A program made the translations under genes and the position numbers. From JANXQE01 sp035294005 (lineage in GTDB: Bacteria; Verrucomicrobiota; Verrucomicrobiia; Limisphaerales; UBA8199), in assembly GCA_035294005.1 (NCBI GenBank), contig DATGLT010000445.1, positions 4,748 to 68,747 of the forward strand: a stretch of DNA of 64,000 bases. The letters are read 5' to 3'. The notes under the pieces were generated by a model, which saw nothing but the letters and a program-made list of their open reading frames with translations, had not been told where the DNA came from and searched no databases. This document shows, piece by piece, positions 60,897 through 64,000 of the stretch. Positions within the stretch are counted from its first letter, which is position 1; each line of letters begins with the position of its first letter.

Positions 60897-62147
60897 CTAA
60901 GTTTTCGTCGAGAGCTGAGCTGGCGAACGCGTGGCACAAGTCGCTTCTTCGTAATAGGTCAGCATCTGCCGGCCTTTCACAGCCCAGTCAAATTGCGCCT
61001 GCACACGCTGGCGCCCCGCGTTGCCTTTATTTTGGCGGAGTTCCGGATTGGTCGCGAGCTTTTTCAAAGCACCGGCTAATTCTTCAACGGTTTGCAGCGG
61101 AGCTCCAGGCCGCACTTTGATCCCGCATTCTTCTGTGATGATTTCACCTGGTCCTCCAAGGTCCAAACAAACCACCGGTTTGCCTGCCGTCATGGCCTCC
61201 AGGAAGACAAAGCCGGCCGAGTCCCTTAAGCTGGGGAGAAAAAAAACATCGGCGGCCTGCATCCAGCTCAGCACTTTTGACCGTGGCAAACCGCCTAAAA
61301 AGCGGACATGCTTCGTTATTCCCAGTTTATCCGCCAGAGCAACGAGCCGGGGCTGCTCATTTCCCTGGCCAATGATAACCAGATGCGCCTGGGGGACCGA
61401 CTGAGTCAGTAGTTGGAGTGCCTTCAAAGCGAGCGTTCCTCCTTTGCGCGGCTCAAGCACCCCAGCAAACAAAATGATGAAACCCCTTGGGACATCCTCA
61501 TGGTTAATACCTTCAGCCTTTTCAGCCCCCGACATCCCGATTCCCATCAGGAGCCCGGTCTTGTGCCGATGCGGCGGCGGAATCACCCGAAGTGTATCAC
61601 GATTCGCAACAAGGATGAACCTGGCCTTTTTCATCGTCAGGCGCACCGCCGGGTCCCATTTTGACAAGAGGGAAGCCAAATCGCGGATAGCTTCGAACAA
61701 GCGGCCGTTGATACCCAGTTCGTATCTAAGCTGCGCGGGAATTGTCTCGCCTCCTCCCAGAGGCCCCCAAATCAATGGTGCAGGAAGCAAGAAGAGAAAC
61801 GTGGGAGCCCGCCACGAACCAAACGTCACATGGTGCAGCAGGTCGAACTGGATTTCGCGATGAAGTTTGCGCGCAACACAGTAGACCTTCCATTGCCACC
61901 AATAATAGTAAATCCAGCCCAAACCCGGAATCCGCATCCGACTCAAACGCAACCACGATTCGAAAGAAGGCAGAAATGTAGGATGCACGCCAGGCGGCAA
62001 CTCCCGTAAGATCTCCGATTGGAACTCATCGGTGGTGATCAGCCAAATCTCATGAGCCCGGCTAACCTGGACTAACCAATTCCACCCAATTCCAGGCTCC
62101 GAACCGCGGCTTGGCCCGCACGAAAAGGCAGAGAAGAGCACCTTCAC
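60897..62147 (-). CDS. GT4-family glycosyltransferase
   Basis: A 416-residue GT-B glycosyltransferase of the GT4 type: N-terminal KVLFSAFSCGPSRGSEPGIG, a hydrophobic segment APTFLFLLPAPLIWGPLGGG typical of this subgroup, donor-domain ILFAGVLEPRKGGTLALKAL, and E-x7-E in PSLRDSAGFVFLEAMTAGKP. The start is a GTG at 62147, as no ATG is suitable. It is followed by the methyltransferase nine bases later. The GPSRGSEPGIGWNW beginning is characteristic of a group of exopolysaccharide glycosyltransferases. Confidence 0.9.
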   Translation of the reverse strand: MKVLFSAFSCGPSRGSEPGIGWNWLVQVSRAHEIWLITTDEFQSEILRELPPGVHPTFLPSFESWLRLSRMRIPGLGWIYYYWWQWKVYCVARKLHREIQFDLLHHVTFGSWRAPTFLFLLPAPLIWGPLGGGETIPAQLRYELGINGRLFEAIRDLASLLSKWDPAVRLTMKKARFILVANRDTLRVIPPPHRHKTGLLMGIGMSGAEKAEGINHEDVPRGFIILFAGVLEPRKGGTLALKALQLLTQSVPQAHLVIIGQGNEQPRLVALADKLGITKHVRFLGGLPRSKVLSWMQAADVFFLPSLRDSAGFVFLEAMTAGKPVVCLDLGGPGEIITEECGIKVRPGAPLQTVEELAGALKKLATNPELRQNKGNAGRQRVQAQFDWAVKGRQMLTYYEEATCATRSPAQLSTKT

Positions 62148-62193
62148 ATTGTTCGGCGAACTGGGATATTAATTGAAAACAGTCCTGGAACAC

Positions 62194-63126
62194 CTAAGCA
62201 CGTTCATGGTTTTCCTTACGAGCGTAGATGAACAAGTACCAACCCAGATGCGCTGCAGCCCATTTTTCCAAACCCATCGGGAGGAAGGACCAATACCGTT
62301 TCAAAGGAAAGTGCGCCGTCGCGGTGGATATATTAGAAAATTTGGCAAAAAGCTTTCCGGCATCGCGTTTGGAAAACGCCCGGGCTACGGGGCATTCGGG
62401 GCCGTCGGTGCAGTGGTGAACGAAATTCTCGGCGCGCAAATAAGACCAGCCTTCTCTGAGGAAGTTGTGGTAGTGGATTTCCCAGAGTTTGCGGTCTTGA
62501 TTGCCGCGCAGGCCGGTCAGTCCCGCGCCGTGCAGCCGTTGCCGATCGGCGTTCCATTTGCCAATGTGCTTAAGAATTTCCAAAAAAACGCGCAAGCGCA
62601 TGTACGTCATGATGCGCACGTAATAGTTAAAACTGGTCTTGTGATACAGCATGATGATGGCACGACCCCCTGGCTTCAATACGCGCCAGACCTCGTCAAT
62701 CGCCTTCTGAATATTCGGCGTGTGATGCAGCACCCCGTGTGAATACACAATGTCGAACGTGTTGTCCGCAAAACTGAGGTGCTCCGCGTTTTCCTTTTGA
62801 ACGGTTCCCGGCAGCCCCAGCACCTGGAAATGCTTCCGCGTCGCTTCCAAGGCGGCTTCGGTCAAATCCACCCCTGTGTATTTTCCGCCGTTTAAGGCAA
62901 ACATCACGCCATCGGCGCCGTTGCCTATGCCAATCTCCAAAACCTCTTTCCCTTTAGCCTCCGCAAACGGCACGAGCAGCGGAATGTGCCATTGCGTCCG
63001 ATACCGTTGCTCCCGGAACTTTTGATAGAAATCGACATCGCTTGCGGCGTTTTGGACGACGCCAGTGTCGCAGGCTTCGGTGTTCCAAAAGCCGTGCACT
63101 TGTTGCAAGAGAGAGTCAGACGACAT
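62194..63126 (-). CDS. Class I SAM-dependent methyltransferase
   Basis: A 310-residue methyltransferase: VLEIGIGNGADGVMFAL (motif I), KYTGVDLTEAALEATRKHF, FDIVYSHGVLHHTPNIQKAI, and VLKPGGRAIIMLYHKTSFNY. A basic C-terminal part includes AHLGWYLFIYARKENHERA. ATG 63126 is preferred to the preceding GTG. It lies 46 bases upstream of the GT4 gene on the same strand, so it probably heads that transcript. The upstream 102 bases contain only a short ACCGCC/GGCGGT hairpin at about 63138-63157. Confidence 0.87.
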   Translation of the reverse strand: MSSDSLLQQVHGFWNTEACDTGVVQNAASDVDFYQKFREQRYRTQWHIPLLVPFAEAKGKEVLEIGIGNGADGVMFALNGGKYTGVDLTEAALEATRKHFQVLGLPGTVQKENAEHLSFADNTFDIVYSHGVLHHTPNIQKAIDEVWRVLKPGGRAIIMLYHKTSFNYYVRIMTYMRLRVFLEILKHIGKWNADRQRLHGAGLTGLRGNQDRKLWEIHYHNFLREGWSYLRAENFVHHCTDGPECPVARAFSKRDAGKLFAKFSNISTATAHFPLKRYWSFLPMGLEKWAAAHLGWYLFIYARKENHERA

Positions 63127-63228
63127 CACCCAAGGTTATACCGCCGCAGTGGAGGCGGTGCGAGCACGAAATTGTCCGGGCGACGCATTGCCACGTCGTC
63201 CCCTCGGGGAGTTGCGGCAGTGCGGCGC

Positions 63229-64000
63229 TTAACGCCCGTTTCGACCCGACGATTGCTGGGGCGCCGGCGAGCTGTGGGCCGCGGGTGCCGCCGGTGCTGC
63301 CGATGGCGCGGGCCGCGATTCAAAGGCGGGCGAACGAGGCGCGGCGGCAAATGCTGGAGGCGAATAGGACCGAGGGGCCGGCGAATAACTCGGGCTGGGC
63401 GCGTAGCGCGGGACCTGCGGGACGTAAGCGGAACGCGCGGCCGGCAGATTAGCTGGCGCCTCGACGCGCGGCACATGAGCGGTGGGGGCAGGACGTTCAG
63501 TGGCCGCAGCCTGGCCGGCTGCAAACCACGCGGGCTGTGGCGAAGTTGTAACCGTGCCCATCCAGCTCCGCTGTGCGGTTTGAGGCTGCGTTCCGCGAGG
63601 CTCTGCCTCACGCGCTGGCAACGCCAACTCCGCGGATCGAGCCGAGGGCGCCGGCGTCGCCGCTGGAGCCGACATGGCGGACGTCCAATCGCGCTTGCCC
63701 TGTCCTCTCCCAATTACAACCAGCGAATTGGGTGGGGGCGTTTCCCTGGTTGCGGCCGATTGCGCGCCCCGGAGGATCAGCGGGTCATTCCGAAAAGAAG
63801 CTGTCGCTGTAACCGTTGAACCGGCATGGGGAGTCCACGGTGCCGCGGGCGGAGGTGTCAAACGGCCTGTTGCGGGATTGCCAACCGCTACTGAACCACC
63901 CGCAACTTCGCGTTGTGTGTCCCGGTGTATGCTTTCAGGGCGGGGCCGGTAAACCGCCATTGTGTGACCGCTGGTCTCAAATCGCTCGGCGCGGCCGACT
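63229..64000 (-). CDS. Pro/Ala-rich C-terminal part of an unidentified protein (partial)
   Basis: A minus-strand frame stays open from the window edge to the stop at 63229, about 257 codons visible. An internal ATG at 63960 is not necessarily the start because the frame continues without stop to 64000. The sequence is rich in Pro, Ala and Ser, with low-complexity stretches such as RYAPSPSYSPAPRSYSPPAF and no recognisable domain. Such tails occur on verrucomicrobial FecR- or DUF6600-like envelope proteins, but that is only a guess. Coding is supported by an uninterrupted frame and consistent Pro-rich composition, not by homology. Confidence 0.5.
   Translation of the reverse strand, partial: VGRAERFETSGHTMAVYRPRPESIHRDTQREVAGGSVAVGNPATGRLTPPPAAPWTPHAGSTVTATASFRNDPLILRGAQSAATRETPPPNSLVVIGRGQGKRDWTSAMSAPAATPAPSARSAELALPAREAEPRGTQPQTAQRSWMGTVTTSPQPAWFAAGQAAATERPAPTAHVPRVEAPANLPAARSAYVPQVPRYAPSPSYSPAPRSYSPPAFAAAPRSPAFESRPAPSAAPAAPAAHSSPAPQQSSGRNGR

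Noticed and set aside
62986..63819. Plus-strand frame of 277 codons, Arg/Gly-rich
   Set aside because: It overlaps a methyltransferase N-terminus and the Pro/Ala-rich minus-strand frame; its Arg/Gly-rich composition is a mirror of the GC-rich Pro/Ala coding on the other strand.
1..64000. CRISPR array, insertion sequences, prophage genes
   Set aside because: I found no regularly spaced repeats, transposases, integrases or phage structural genes on reading both strands.

Overview
The window looks like chromosomal DNA of a Verrucomicrobiota bacterium, probably of the Limisphaerales/Pedosphaera type. This is an inference from gene content: a Gloeo/Verruco-type (TIGR03803) repeat protein, a GH5-like plus DUF1080 fusion, a CotH/lamin-tail protein, PQQ-type beta-propellers and a DUF255 thioredoxin-domain protein, all set among ordinary Gram-negative housekeeping genes. 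No rRNA, tRNA, CRISPR array, insertion sequence or prophage was recognised. Many starts are GTG or TTG, and clear Shine-Dalgarno sequences are scarce.

Layout. 0-3 kb (minus): purQ (cut by the window edge), purS, and a lipoprotein trio resembling YcfL, COG3014 and LpoB. 3.3-9.5 kb (plus): hisF, hisI, an unknown four-helix membrane protein, trpE and hrpB. 9.5-19.3 kb: argB, a secreted glycoside-hydrolase/DUF1080 fusion, a B-box zinc protein, the overlapping CPBP-thiL-tsaE-tsaB operon, a DUF255 protein, an Rrf2 regulator and a secreted esterase. 19.4-24.7 kb (minus): ligA, a methyltransferase, tadA, a Nudix enzyme and a BamB-like propeller. 24.9-26.6 kb (plus): leuB and a MarR-type regulator. 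26.7-32.2 kb (minus): the queE-aminotransferase-rsmA-Nudix run and clpP-clpX. 32.3-35.2 kb (minus): an SGNH/MBOAT O-acetylation pair. 35.5-39.2 kb (plus): glutamate dehydrogenase and the CotH protein. 39.4-42.7 kb (minus): guaA, purC and two small lipoproteins.

42.8-63.1 kb is a surface-glycan island, mostly on the minus strand. It holds a GT2, a sugar epimerase, four GT4-like glycosyltransferases, a CgeB-like glycosyltransferase, five class I methyltransferases, two FkbM methyltransferases, an O-antigen-ligase-like protein and a Wzx-like flippase. Two secreted repeat proteins (a PQQ propeller and a TIGR03803 protein) interrupt it. Together these genes could assemble, methylate, flip and ligate a polysaccharide or O-antigen; the MBOAT/SGNH pair 7.6 kb away could O-acetylate it. 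The window ends inside a Pro/Ala-rich protein tail.

The most interesting non-coding signals are a terminator-like hairpin directly before leuB overlapping a tiny Ile/Leu-containing ORF, a hairpin seven bases before the glutamate dehydrogenase start, a 75-bp nested palindrome between cotH and purC, and a strong intrinsic terminator after an unlisted 43-residue lipoprotein gene.
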